Part shown: positions 12,601 through 32,200 of the stretch, one piece after another
Layout of the letters: every line of letters begins with the position of its first letter
Numbering within the stretch: the stretch's first letter is position 1
Source: Phoronis australis
Lineage: Eukaryota; Phoronida; Phoronidae
Assembly (NCBI GenBank): GCA_002633005.1
Contig: NMRA01000732.1
Span: forward strand, 111,476-175,475
DNA length: 64,000 bases
Direction: 5' to 3'
The notes under the pieces: model-generated
What the model was told of the DNA's origin: nothing
The model's input: the letters and a program-made list of their open reading frames with translations, nothing else
Databases searched by the model: none
Translations under genes and position numbers: made by a program

Positions 12601-15600
12601 GTGTAAATTGTCTATAGATTAAATTCTTCGTTTTCTAAATACACGAGAAAATCAAAAGAAATCAAAAAACAGTCTTGGGGTCATCTTCCAGATTCAGCTT
12701 AAATTTTGTGTATGTGATCATGGTGGGGTTCGGATGCAAAAATCCCCAGTTTAGCACTTATTGACCTCATCTTATAAAAAGCAGGTAGATTGCTATGCAA
12801 TGAGAGAAAACACATAATGAGATTAGGAAGTGGGACGTGAGGACTACAAAATAAAATTGATATTACTGATTTCACTGCATTCATCACGTGACAGGGGAGG
12901 TAAATCCGTAAGCACTTTTGTAGTGTTGAAGTGGGTGTCACTCAAGTGCTTCTACAAGCCAGTCTGTGGACACTGAAATTCAGGGTTTTGGATAGATCTT
13001 GGGTATGTGAACAAAATTTTAAAAATCTCTTGTATGGGTTTTTCATTTTTTGTTCTAAAAATGACCCAATGTTGGATTTTCTACATTTTTAAACAGATGT
13101 TTTTATCTTCGTTACATTTAAAATGGTTTCAAGAGAGATCATTAATGGGAATCAACATTTTAGGGACCATAATCCTGTCTGACATATCCATGTTACCATT
13201 TCACCCATTCAGTGTTCATAAGTGACCGTGGGTCAGAGATCATACAGGCACAAGCGCTGACATAATTGCCTGGTGCCAATACCCATAACGGTTGACGACC
13301 TTAGAAACAATTTCTGGCTGACTTGAATAATTCATGTGACTTTTAATGAAATATTCCCATTTGTACAATATTTCAAGGCAATTAAGCTTTTATTTATAAA
13401 AAATCTTTTGAATTAAGGGTTTGAGACTATATGAAGCAGTCGAACCGAAAATTATTTTTTCATTTTGAAGACAAAAGCTTACATTACAGGAAAGGCATCA
13501 ATGTCTAAAATGCAAAAATGAAAAAATTATCGAAATCGCATGGTGCATTTAAAAGTTATCACTATTTTTATGTGTCAAATTTTGACTTTATTTCAGGCGG
13601 GTGGGCCATCTTACAATGTCAGCAGCATAGGTTATGGATTTAAAGAGCTTAAACATTATTTTCACAAATATTTTAGCAGTAAAATTTAGTAACACGTATC
13701 TTTACCTACCATTCTGTACAATCCAAGAGTTTACTCCAGAATTTAATAATGCAGGTGTAATTTATTGAATTGAGTGGTTAAGCGCATGGACGGTTTCCAA
13801 AGTGCTAAATCTGTCACTGGTGTGGCAGCACAGGTTAGACTCATTGGAAAACATACACGTAAATAATATTTGTTTTTGGCTTATTTGGAAGCAAGACGTG
13901 GAAAACAAAAATGACGTTGATAGTGCAGCATAAGTCATCCTCAGTTACAATAGTAGACAGAAAACAAAATGTCATTGTCAAACATGCATGTGCAGTCGTT
14001 TCCTTGACAGAAATGTTATGGCCAAATTTCATGAAATTTCACCAAAGAAATCTAGTTATAGAAACTGCCACCAGGGGGCCAGCAGTATTCAAAGTATCTA
14101 AAAGTTGATGACTGATTTGATCACCATAGAAACATACTTACAAAAATTAATGAAGCCCCTTTATGAGGTTTATGAGATACAGCTGCATACTGCCCGTAGT
14201 CAGGCACCGTAAAATAGGAGATGGTATGTCTTTTTTATTGGCTGCTGCTTGAAAACGAACAAAAAGCCCATATTTTTTTATTTTTTATTTTCTTAGTCAG
14301 ATAGTGAACTAATAAAAAATGTCACTGGAAATCACCAGCACTCCGCAAACTGGTCCTCAGAGCACTTCAAAAATGGCAGAAATCAAAGACGTGGAATTGG
14401 GCAAAATTTACCGAATTTTGGCACTCCATTGAAGGTTAACGGAAACCCCTTTGAAAATTTAAAGACTGTCTTCTGTTAGAGAGGTTCAATGTATACATAA
14501 ACATAATAAAAAATTTTCGTTACGTTTTTTTTAAGCTGCTTTAATACAAATTCATTAACTGAACCTTTTTGAACCAAAAATGAGCTATTTTGCGCCAAAA
14601 TATTCACGATGCTCTAACTTGAAAAATAATGGCCCGAAAATTTTCAAATAAGCGTTTTGAACATATCACACCAGGATGTTTGTACACACAATTTTTTTTC
14701 GAGATCTGAGTCGGTAACCCTAATGTAGACCTTTTGGTACGTTCATGGAATGACAGTTAAATGGTTTCAAATTAGACTTACACAATTCTTATTACAAATT
14801 GTTTCTTATATAAAATAGGTATAGTTAACTCGCCACTCTTGTACATTCTTTAGAAAAGACCCCGAGATTCTGTGCCATGTTTTTTGGGAGTGCGAAGTTA
14901 TTCGGAATTTTTTGAAGTCAGTGAATAATTGGTTTACAGCCAAAACAAGGATTGTTGTTAGGTTGAGTTTGACAAAATTATTTTAGGGAAAGTGGGGGCC
15001 AAACATGTGATTAGTCTCCTTATTTGCTTAGTAAAACCTCATATACGTATACATATATATGGAGCTAGGTTAACTTCCAGACCTCCCTGCTTGCAATGGC
15101 TGAAAAGGAAATTTTTGAATATCATAACATAGAAAAGGTAATTTACTGTGAGAGCTTGAATTATGAAAACTTTAGAAAAAGATGGATCCCTGTTTAAGGA
15201 CTTTTTGTCTAACAGTGTAATAATTACACGTGTCTATAGTCGATTCCGGTGTGAATTGGGTGTGCATGTTCTTTATTAAAATACCTTAACTTGTGTATTT
15301 ACACCCCGGTTGCATGTTAAACGTTTATATTGTTTCTTCTGTAAGTTGTGGCTGTGAATGTAATAAATGTGTAAAAAAGTGTTAATTTGAATATCAATTA
15401 CTTGATGAGAGGCCTTTTTTGATTTTCAATGTTGTGTTCCCGCTTCAGCTGAGGAGAGAGCCAATGGTGCAGCTGATGGTGAAACAAAGGTTGAAAGTCA
15501 CAGGGAACTGGACGACAAGTTGTGCAAAATTTGTATGGATGCTAGCATAGACTGTGTGCTTTTGGAGTGTGGACACATGGTGACATGTACAAAGTGTGGT

Positions 15601-15669
15601 AAGGTGCTCTCCGAGTGTCCGATATGCAGACAGTTTGTGGTACGAGCGGTACATGTTTTCAAGGCATGA
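645..15669 (+). CDS. RNF34/RFFL-like: RNF34/rififylin-like E3 ubiquitin ligase (FYVE-SAP-SAP-RING), five exons, 5' end uncertain
   Basis: Exons are 645(or 631)-692, 3280-3576, 4370-4684, 5961-6171 and 15449-15669; the phases join as 0,0,0,1. From the ATG at 645 the product is 363 residues, close to vertebrate RNF34/RFFL. A FYVE-like zinc finger is formed by Cys3/6, 19/22, 27/30 and 44/47. A SAP-like helix pair follows in exon 2 and another in exon 4, with an acidic Gly/Asp/Ser linker between them. The C-terminal C3HC4 RING uses Cys316, 319, 331, His333, Cys337, 340, 347 and 350, and the protein ends in [10 protein letters not shown], very like the vertebrate ends. The family (established knowledge) ubiquitinates caspases 8/10, p53 and PGC-1alpha and sits on endosomal membranes. 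The first exon is preceded by an acceptor-like tttacag (AG at 629-630), and the frame stays open from 633, so a further upstream exon is likely. ATG 645 may not be the true start. Confidence 0.9.
693..3279. other. Intron 1 of the RNF34-like gene
   Basis: Bounded by gtcagt and tttacag. It holds a copy of a dispersed repeat (about 1700-1990, minus orientation) with the core CACCAGGGGGC at 1829-1839. I see no exon or RNA gene. Confidence 0.6.
3280..3576 (+). CDS. RNF34-like exon: rest of FYVE-like finger plus first SAP-like motif
   Basis: 99 codons, phase 0 at both ends, after acceptor tttacag and before donor gtaatt. It starts [14 protein letters not shown] and carries the CxxC at codons 28 and 31 of the exon. 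It then has the helix-turn-helix SAP-like stretch ([15 protein letters not shown], then [13 protein letters not shown]). The open frame continues 27 bases into the intron to a stop, so the donor fixes the exon end. Confidence 0.9.
3921..4160. repeat. 24-bp minisatellite, about ten copies
   Basis: Tandem copies of GTGGGCACCTCCTGTGGCCT + CCCA, with point changes and one shortened unit near 3995-4015. It lies in intron 2 of the RNF34-like gene. The 24-bp period keeps frame, which explains the false PTGRPQEV open frame on the minus strand. Confidence 0.95.
4370..4684 (+). CDS. RNF34-like exon: acidic low-complexity linker
   Basis: 105 codons, phase 0 at both ends (acceptor atttcag, donor gtaagt). 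The sequence is Ser/Thr/Asp/Glu rich, with a [16 protein letters not shown] run. Vertebrate RNF34 has an acidic run at the same place between its two SAP-like motifs. It is probably disordered. Confidence 0.85.
5683..5845. repeat. Foldback element with inverted arms of about 64 bp
   Basis: The left arm starts GTCTTTTCATTAGACATCAT and the right arm ends with its reverse complement. Arms differ at only a few positions and enclose a loop of about 35-50 bp. The element sits about 115 bp upstream of exon 4 of the RNF34-like gene. It is probably a MITE-like element; no clear target-site duplication is visible. Confidence 0.85.
5961..6171 (+). CDS. RNF34-like exon: second SAP-like motif
   Basis: Begins in phase 0 after gttag and ends in phase 1 before gtagga. 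It encodes the family hallmark [20 protein letters not shown] followed by [13 protein letters not shown], nearly identical to the pre-RING SAP-like region of RNF34 and RFFL. Confidence 0.92.
10061..11056. other. Assembly gap (996 N)
   Basis: A run of N inside the tandem array, consistent with assembly collapse in a repeat. The true number of units is therefore unknown. Confidence 0.99.
12302..12327. repeat. Perfect hairpin ACTTGGCGAAA / TTTCGCCAAGT
   Basis: Eleven-base perfect arms around a four-base loop, at the right edge of the array. One arm is the same CTTGGCGAAAT that opens each module inside the array. This suggests it is the terminal or junction sequence of the element that seeded the array. 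Confidence 0.85.
12328..14839. other. Intron sequence without recognisable genes
   Basis: Part of the last RNF34-like intron. It is AT-rich. It includes another copy of the GAAACTG-N-CACCAGGGGGC dispersed repeat at about 14061-14085. No exon is supported. Confidence 0.5.
14068..14079 (+). promoter_or_regulatory. CTCF-like core CCACCAGGGGGC in a dispersed repeat
   Basis: Matches the known bilaterian CTCF core. The flanking GAAACTG is shared with the reverse-strand copy at 1829-1839, so it belongs to a dispersed repeat. Binding is inference only. Confidence 0.35.
14840..15197 (+). mobile_element. Decayed LINE (non-LTR retrotransposon) ORF2 3' end
   Basis: Three frames, read in order with two frameshifts, give the C-terminal signature of a LINE polymerase. 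The first is [20 protein letters not shown] (Cys/His zinc-knuckle-like). The second is a hydrophobic stretch containing [19 protein letters not shown]. The last reads [13 protein letters not shown]...[10 protein letters not shown] before TAA. It is broken and non-functional. I cannot assign the clade. Confidence 0.75.
15449..15669 (+). CDS. RNF34-like last exon: RING domain and stop
   Basis: Enters in phase 1 after ttcag (G|CT completes Ala). It contains [20 protein letters not shown] and the CTKCG...CPICRQ half of a C3HC4 RING, of the XIAP/RNF34 type, and ends in TGA at 15667-15669. All eight zinc ligands are present, so catalytic competence is expected. Confidence 0.95.
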
Positions 15670-16248
15670 GCAAAAGAACATTTTAACACTTCAGTTTGTG
15701 GCTTGGTAGCTTCATCGGTTATGCGTTGTCACGCAGGAATGTAGGAGGTTATTTGTGTCAAGATAGCTGTATATGAACGGCGGTTGGTTATAGAGGGCTT
15801 GCTGATTCTGGATCAAGCTGTGTAGATTCATGAGTTTGATGACATATTCCAGTGATGTTCTGTCATTGTTCATTAACTGTGTCCCAGGTTGATTGCTCAA
15901 AAGATTAGGAGAGTTATTTATTTTAGTGGTTTTGGGGACAATTTGTGTGAAGTAATTTTCACACCTGTTCAAGTCTGTTAAGGATGAGTCTTTGGGACCA
16001 TTAAACTTTTTCACAAGTATACACAACATTAGTACTAGAGTACAACGGCAGGATTTACTGCCAGCAGACATGTTTGAACTAAAACGATGCATAGAATAAT
16101 CCAACATAAAAAATTTACTGTGCATCTTTCAATTTTCTCACCCGGCCCTCTTTCTCTGTCAGACAATATAGTATGAGTGAGTGTTCACAAGGCATTGCAA
16201 GTTGAGATGATAAGATTATGTGAAATGAATTTCTACAAAGTTTATTAC

Positions 16249-16986
16249 TTAAAGGCGAAGTCAACCTTTTTCCATGTCTTTTTTAGCAAAAATAAGGTTC
16301 TTTGATTATCCCAGTCATATTTTTCACTTTATTACAGTTTTTCGCAATTTAATTAATTATTCGTTCCCTACTCCGGAAGTGACGTTTTGGGAGGCAAGAA
16401 TTTCACGCCAATTTCTTTTCATATAGTCTCACTGTCAGAGCTGTTGAGTCAGTCATTGTTCTACCTCAGTTGTAATAAGTTCGGTAGTGGTTTGCTTTTG
16501 TTTACGAGTCAGTCAACATGCCAAACTCTTGCTGCCTACCGGGATATACTCATTATCGCCCAGGGCCTGTAATCAACTCTGCTGCGATGTTGAGTAGTGG
16601 GCTCAGGTCACTGTCCAGTGGGAGTGTGTCCCGGGACACTCGGGCAAGTGGGACAGTTGTTCCTCTGTCTGTGAGACAATAATGAGTACATCTTGGTATG
16701 CTGCAACAGTGTGGCATGTTGAATGACTCGTAAACAAAAGCAAACGAAGACCGAACTTATCACAACTGAGATAGAACAATGACTAACTCGGCAGCTCTCA
16801 CAGTCAGACTATATGAAAAGAATTTGATGCGAAATTCTTGCCTCCCAAAACGTCACTTCAGGAGTAGATAAAGAGTAATTGTTTAAATTACAAAAAGCTG
16901 TAATTAACTGAAAAATATGTCTGAGATAATCAACAAACCTTATTTTTGCTTAAAATGACATGAAAAAAGGTTGCCTTTGCCTTTAA
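16249..16986. mobile_element. Non-autonomous inverted-repeat element flanked by TTAA
   Basis: Long inverted arms of about 265 bp each (about 16253-16515 and 16722-16982) surround a centre of about 200 bp. The left end reads TTAA-AGGCGAAGTCAACC and the right end is GGTTGCCTTTGCCT-TTAA. The direct TTAA at both ends fits the target preference of piggyBac-type transposases (established knowledge). No transposase is encoded. The arms are diverged by many point changes, so the insertion is not recent. Confidence 0.8.
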
Positions 16987-17881
16987 GCGAGGCAGTGTGA
17001 AAACTGGACTGCTGTTTTCTGTATTCTTCTGCATCATCAGTGTTGCCAGCACTTCAAAATGTTGTTGTCTTAGGTGAACTTGTATATACCATATTGTTCA
17101 ATTTGTTCTTTTTTAATCTGTTCGTTATTATTTTCATTGGACTGTCTAACTTAATATTATTTTGTAACCATCGTGTATGATTTGATAGTCATTAAAAATG
17201 CTATCACTACTAAAACTTGAACTAAGCTAGCGAAACATCAGAAGAACGGGTTTTGTGCTCTTGTGAAAATGTTGCTAAAATGTTAATGGTTCCTTATGAT
17301 TGATCACGTTAAGTAATGTTTGTAAGACTCTTCCACGTGCCTCTTAGAAACATCCATTTGCGGCAACCCAAATTCATAGTTGTTGTCTTTGCAATAGATT
17401 TTTCAAGACCAGTTTTATGTGGTATTGTATTTTAGATTTCAGAAACAGCTTGCGATTTCTGTGTGTTGATTTTTTATTAGGTAATTTTGTATTTACAAGG
17501 ACCAAAGAAGCATATTTTCAATCAAAGTTAAGTGTGCTGTTAGCTTACTGTGGCGAGTATTTTATTTTAAGATTCCCAAGGCATCTTGTCTCTACTCGTT
17601 TTCATTTTTTAAGGTTCATGTATGCCATAATTTTCATATATAGTTTGACAATATTGGTTGCAGGTATTGACATAAGTGTTTTTATGTGTTAAAGAATGTG
17701 AGCCACTTATTTTGTGTGCTTTGTTGAACTCGCTGTGCCTTTCTGGTTAGTTCAAGTTGAATATTACTTCTTTTAGATCATTATGCTGGAAATGACTGGA
17801 CATGGTTGATCTTTTATCTGAAGGAATGTGTAATGACAGAATGATAGCAAAAATATGTTTTGTAGTCTCTGGTGAGCTTGA

Positions 17882-18057
17882 GTAAAATGGAATTCCCTTA
17901 TCCATAAACATCATAAGTGAAGATTCAAACATTTCACACCACACTCTACAGTTCTGTGCAAACAAGCCAACCATTTGTTGACTAAGTATTGTAGAGTGTA
18001 GTCTGAAACGAAGAACAAATTTCTAACAATGCCTCTGAATAAGGGAATTTCATTTTA
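17882..18057. repeat. Diverged inverted repeat
   Basis: GTAAAATGGAATTCCCTTAT at the left pairs with ATAAGGGAATTTCATTTTAC at the right. A second paired block of ACTCTACA / TGTAGAGT lies nearer the centre. It is likely an old foldback element. Confidence 0.6.
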
Positions 18058-20513
18058 CTGAATGGCGGGTTGTTTTTTGTTAGTCTTTGTGCCTTTCAGA
18101 CAGTAAAGCTCGATGTTATAAGCACTTTATAGCTGTTTAAATGCAGAAAAATAGAAACATAAGCTTCAATACATCGAGATTGTGCTCAGTGATAAAATGC
18201 TCAGAACAAGATTCACACCAAAGTTTTAGTGCAAGTGATGTCCTGTATTTTGGCATAATCTTATTACAGAGGAACTTGAAGGCTTAGTTAAGCAGTGTAT
18301 AGGCTTAACGAGTGTTCATTACTTCTTTGTTGAAGGGCATGCTTACTTTACTCTGTCTGCCTTACCAACTGAGAAGTCTGGCTTCTGCTACTGTACAAAC
18401 TTGTTTTCCGAGATTAAAGGATTTTGAAAATATGTTTGTACCTCTTTTGTAAGTAAGTGTGAACTAGTTTTCTCCGTACATGTTTAAACTGAAGATGGTT
18501 GTTACACGAGTTACGTGACAAATTGGTGCATAGACTATGTTTAACTGAAAGCAGATATTGTGTGTTAACTGTTGCTGGAAATGTACTAGGTAGCCAGTCT
18601 GTGGTTGGTTTCATTCTCCATTAACCAAATGATTTCACACAATCCATTGTAATGTGATGTCTATCTAATGTTTTGCCAATATTCTCATCTCTGATAAACG
18701 TATATTTTACTAGAAGCAGGTATTATTTTGGTCTTGCATTGCAGCAGTTTTGTGTGCTGCATTTTACACAAGGATATTGTACGTGCCATCATGAAGATTG
18801 AAAAGCAATAGTACATTTTCTGCTGCGCACAGTGGTTTGTTTTTGCCAATGAGTTATCTAACACGACATTGGGTTGTGGTCAGCCAGGTTCACTTTGATC
18901 AAAGGTGGCAATGTTTTCAGATTCACATTTTTCTGAACAAGATTAAAATGTACAAACTACATGCATGTCTAAAGTTTGCATATCTGTGAGCTTGTTGCTT
19001 GGGTCCTAATCCTGTTCTTATGCTGTTTCGATTTCTCATAAGGCTGCTGTTTGTTCAATGGCCATTACCTGTCAATCGCTTCAAAAACGTTCTCATTTTT
19101 GGTCGAGATGTGACCTTAAGTAAAAACTAGATGATGAACTGGGTAATAAAATACGAGTTGGCATTGCGTACTTTTAATTGCCAGTAACTGGCACACAACA
19201 CTTTCCAGAATTGCAAGTTAAGCTTGAACGTGTCTATGTGAACCTGTTCCTCAGGAACTGGTTACTTCACAACAGGACACCTGGCTGTGTGGACACGGCC
19301 TATGGTATGTATAACTATCAAGTCAGTCTCTACATGTTCATTAGAAGCTGGTGGGCTCAATCAATTGGGATACGGGACAATGTCCTTTTGTATACTTTAG
19401 CAAAAAAGAAGGTACATCATAGCAAAACAACATGACCAAAATTTCACTCAATATCAATGTTCAAGATTAACTCTCCAAAGCACTTCTAATTTTTTCGTGC
19501 AAGTCCTATTTTTGGTAGCCCCTCATGCAAAAGTGAAACATTTTAAAAACAATCCCTATCGTTACATGAAACAGTGCATAAAACATGAAAGTTTGCCATG
19601 AATCTACTTCACGGTCCATTTCTGCAACGTGTTTCAAAATTAGCCAACCTCAAATTTTTTCTATGGTCCTACATTTTTTTTCTCAAGCAAGTACCACCAC
19701 CTTAATTCTTTCACAGGCAATAAATGCAACAAAGGAAAACGACTTGTTCAGAACTTAAAATTTTACTAGAATTTGTTCATACATAAAAAGTACATTACAA
19801 TACAGATAAAATACCGCAACATCATATTCATAACTGACTAATAATACACAAGAAATACTACAACGGCACAAGGAACACCTGGCACGCCGCTGCCATGAAA
19901 CATTGCGACTTTAATCTAATTCTTCTCCAATGTACAAACTATATACACGTTTGTTTCATCGTTCACACATTACTATGACGTGCGACAACTGTACATGGCG
20001 GATCTAAGAAAATTTCATTATATACACGTTCACATTGTTGTCAATCAAAAATAATTGTGAAAAGGACTTCTTAACACACACTTTGTCACATTCACGCGCC
20101 AAACAATTTGGCAATGAAAGTTGAAACGCTTGTTCGTGAGATTTATGAACATCAAAAGCAACCAGTGATTTCCAGAAATACCCTGACAATTTTAACAGTA
20201 GATGTACAGAGATGTTGAAGCTGAAAAGAGTGAACTGGAAATTGATGTACTGCCAAAGTTAAGTAAATATACTCTACTCAGTGCAGCGAAATGCTACAGA
20301 CATCGTCTCGGAAAACCCTCCCAGGATGCTTTTCATTGACAAGGACTGTGGGAGAAACAGTACATGGTTACAAGCAGAAGCAGCATGGTCTCTAAACCTA
20401 CTTGAAAGGAGAATTTATACAATTTTACAACAGATACAGGTAGACATATGTCCACACTTCAAGGACCAGACGAAAGGGATGGCAGATAATGTATAACGAG
20501 TATCAGAGAATCA

Positions 20514-28724
<8,211 letters not shown>

Positions 28725-29236
28725 CCCTTACGTCTTTCCTGGACAAGTTCAACCAAAACGAAAAGTAATTAACGAAACAAAGTGGTTGATGTTTACGGAT
28801 TTTTCAAGAGACCGCCAATAGCTACTATATTCCCCAATAATGGCGGCCGTTACGATGGTGTATGAATAAACGAGAACTATTTTCAGAGCACTATTTTCTT
28901 CGTAGAACTCTGCTCCTTCAGCAACCTCATAAATGAAATAAATATTTTTTTGGATACGAAACCTTTTGCAATGTATCACCGCATTTGTCGTTGAAGATTT
29001 TAATTTTTGGTAGTTTGAGTGGAGTCGCAAACCTTCACCGCAATGCATGCTGGTCATTGTTGACATTCAACTATGGCAATGCTAGAAGAGGGATGAAGTA
29101 TTGATCAAATTCGACCAACAATTCATGTTTCTCCGCTGGTGATTGAGTGTTAGCGCAACATGTACCCTGACAAACGAGACCCTTTAGACACTGTAGTCAC
29201 TGTACTGGGATGTCAGTGAAGCATGTGAACTTTGAA
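28725..29236. promoter_or_regulatory. Head-to-head promoter interval of PP1 and the ankyrin gene
   Basis: Only 512 bp separate the PP1 start codon (minus strand, 28724) from the proposed ankyrin-gene start codon (plus strand, 29237). It contains AATGGCGGCCG (28838-28848), a YY1-like match. No TATA box stands out. Shared bidirectional promoter activity is inferred from spacing. Confidence 0.6.
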
Positions 29237-32200
29237 ATGACTGTCAAAAGAAAAGGTATGTCTTCCGAGTTCCGGTTTGTTCCCCTGCCAGGCTGCCTGG
29301 CTTGAGTCGAGGACTTTAGCTGTTAATAAGCGTTTCCAACAGAGCCTTACTAGCTTAGTCCGCTTAGCCTGAGGTTCAGACAGTGCTTCCAGTTTTAGTG
29401 CTAGCCTCTCGTTTTTTTTTCTGACTATATGTACATTGATCCTGTCAGATAGTTACATAGAGTCCTTTAATACAAACGCAATGCCTATAGGCTATAGGCC
29501 CTGCTGCTTTTTATGCCATAATTTCAGTTTCTGAGTAGGCCTACCACTTTCTTGCGAATAGTATGCTAAGCCAAAGTTAGAAACCTGACTTAACTGTTGC
29601 ATTGCAATTTAGTGTCTTGTGTTTTGACATTACAAAGAATAAAGAAACTTTATATTTTATGGGTCTTGCATTGAGGCTACATTGATCCTTAGAAAAATGT
29701 CCAAATCTCGTTAACTTCACCAATTACTTTGGAACAGAAATAGCTTTATATCGGATTTGTGTGAAACTTTCAGTTAGTAAGCTTTATACACTGTTTTCCA
29801 AAACACTGGTATAAATTATTCCACTTTTGCACGATGGACAATCAAAAATAGGCCTTTTATGATTTTTTTTGATAAAAGTTGCTAAAAATGAAAACCAAAT
29901 TGTAATTTAAAAGATAAAAACGTTTATGAGGTTTCATCTTAAACATTCATATCAATTTAACAAAATGTGGTCATCTTTTTCGTACTGGTGTTTTGGTATG
30001 AATGTGCCTTTCTTTTGTGCTAAATTTTACTGAAAAGACATGGTCACATTACTTTTTAAATTACTGAGTGTTAGTTATAAAATTTAAATTCAATTTCTGC
30101 AGTCTTTCTAGTTTCTACTTTCAGAAAATATATACTTTTATTGGGTTAAAATCTATCTTGCTTTATCAAATGAGATTGGTTAAATACACGTATCCTTAAT
30201 TTATAACCTTAGAACAGTTTCTTTGTGTGTGGTGATATCACTGAAGAAGTTTATTTGTGCTTTGACCCTTTGAGAAATTATGTGAAATGGTAAGTGAATT
30301 TGAGTTATGAGTTTCAATCCAGTCATTGTGAGGGGATGGTACTTACAGGATGTGTCCCTCAGCTTGGCGTAGTCAAGATCACTTACTTCAGGTTGTCTTT
30401 TATGATCAAGGACTCATTCACACAGTATTTTTCAACATAAGAACTCCAGAAGTGGTTTGTTGAGTAAAAAATATATTCCACAAGGCTGTTTACTAAATTT
30501 TAATTCAGGAATTAACTGATGAAGATTGTGGTTCATCAAGGTTTGTGTATATGACTTATTATGAATATTTCAGGAAATTAACTTTTTGTGAAGAAAAAAT
30601 AGCCTTGAAAATTGATAACGTGTTGAGTGAGATTTTTATAGATGCACCAAACACATGAGTTCACTTTATTTGTGCTAGCTGACGGCTGTTATTTCATGAT
30701 CACTTATCTAAAAGTTTGGGTGGGTATCTCATACACCCCATTAACAACTAGTTCTGTACCTTTCCTGGGCCAAAGATCCTCTTTCACACACTAAAGCTGC
30801 ATCGTTGTGCACTTAGTTCTATGCCTTGAGCATGTACGCATGTACCACGTGTGGAAGATTATGACACAATTTTTATTTTGTTTCATTTGAACAGATTTCG
30901 AGTTGTTGTGCTCTCCATGTTGCAGATTTCCAGAAGGCATCAGCTTTCATAAACGAGTTTCTATTGAAACTGGGCGAACATGATGAATGTGCTGAACTCA
31001 GGGATGCTCTCAACTTAGCCTTACTGCACATGCAGCGGTTCTACCGCAAGCTGCGTCTGCGCTCGCAATCAAGGTCACCGCAGCGAACGTTGGGCTCATC
31101 ATTGCGAGATCACAGTCCCATGACACCATTCAGAGACACACTTGAAAAGTTCACTTTAAGGTGGATCAATCTAGAAAGTCCGAAACTTACAGCAAGTCTG
31201 CCTCTGGAAGGCAGTGACATGTTGCAGACTCTACCGTTAATGATACAGGCAGCAAAACAGGGAGATGAGCAACTTATGTTACAGCTTATTGAAAAAGGTA
31301 AGACCGGTGTTATATTGGTGTTTGTTTTGGTTTTTTGACACACCTGTCCACGGAAAGGAATGATGAATAAAATTTCTGTCTTTGAAGAAAGTTATTCGTT
31401 TCTGTTATCCTTCTTGTTCATCGCAAACTTTGCTTAATGTCAGAAACAAAGTTGCATTTGTAAAATTTGTAAATTTCTTTTTATGACCTTAACCCAGAAT
31501 CAATTTCTAACTGAATTTTGAGTTCCATAACGTAACACCCAATTACAATTTATTTCACACTACAATATTTAGTGAAGAGTGGTCTGCTATTTGACAGTGC
31601 TTTACAGCTTCTTAATTCACATTGGTTTCCTTGACGTGAAGTTTCACAATTGCCCTATGATACATTGCATCGCTTTTAATTTACAAAATAGCCACAGCGA
31701 TTCCTGTCGGAAGTAAGTACAATTACTGGTATTACAATCACGCATGCATTCATGCACTGTTTCAGGGAAAAATTATCTAGGCTTAAGGGAGGCCATGCAA
31801 ACTTGATACAAAATGTACATTTAGCAGACCAGTGTAATTTTTCTGAAATTTTGTAGTGAATGCCCAAAGCTAGACTTGTAATGGCAATCACTTAGTATAC
31901 CAGGGTACTTAATGTTTGTGCCATTTCAATACATAAGCCATTTGCTCTTCTCTGCTTGACTATTGCTCAGAAGCCATGTGTAGTTGAATTGCATCGGCTT
32001 GTATCATGTTCCTTGTTGAATTGAAGAATTCAGATTGAAATTGTCATTTTAAGAGAAAAATGCTCTAATTGTGTAACATTGCACAAATATGTTGACAACT
32101 TTCAATCGGCACAATAAACAGGAAAATGCTCTTGGCCCATCCCGAGGACCGGTGAGGGTAAAAAAGTATGGCCTGACTTAAAAATATTCTGTTAAAATAC

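Larger units (their letters stand above)
15670..20513. other. Convergent intergenic region between RNF34-like and PP1 genes
   Basis: Contains the 3' UTR regions of both genes, the inverted-repeat element at 16249-16986 and a weaker inverted repeat at 17882-18057. Small open frames here have no recognisable domains. The transcript ends could not be fixed. Confidence 0.6.
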
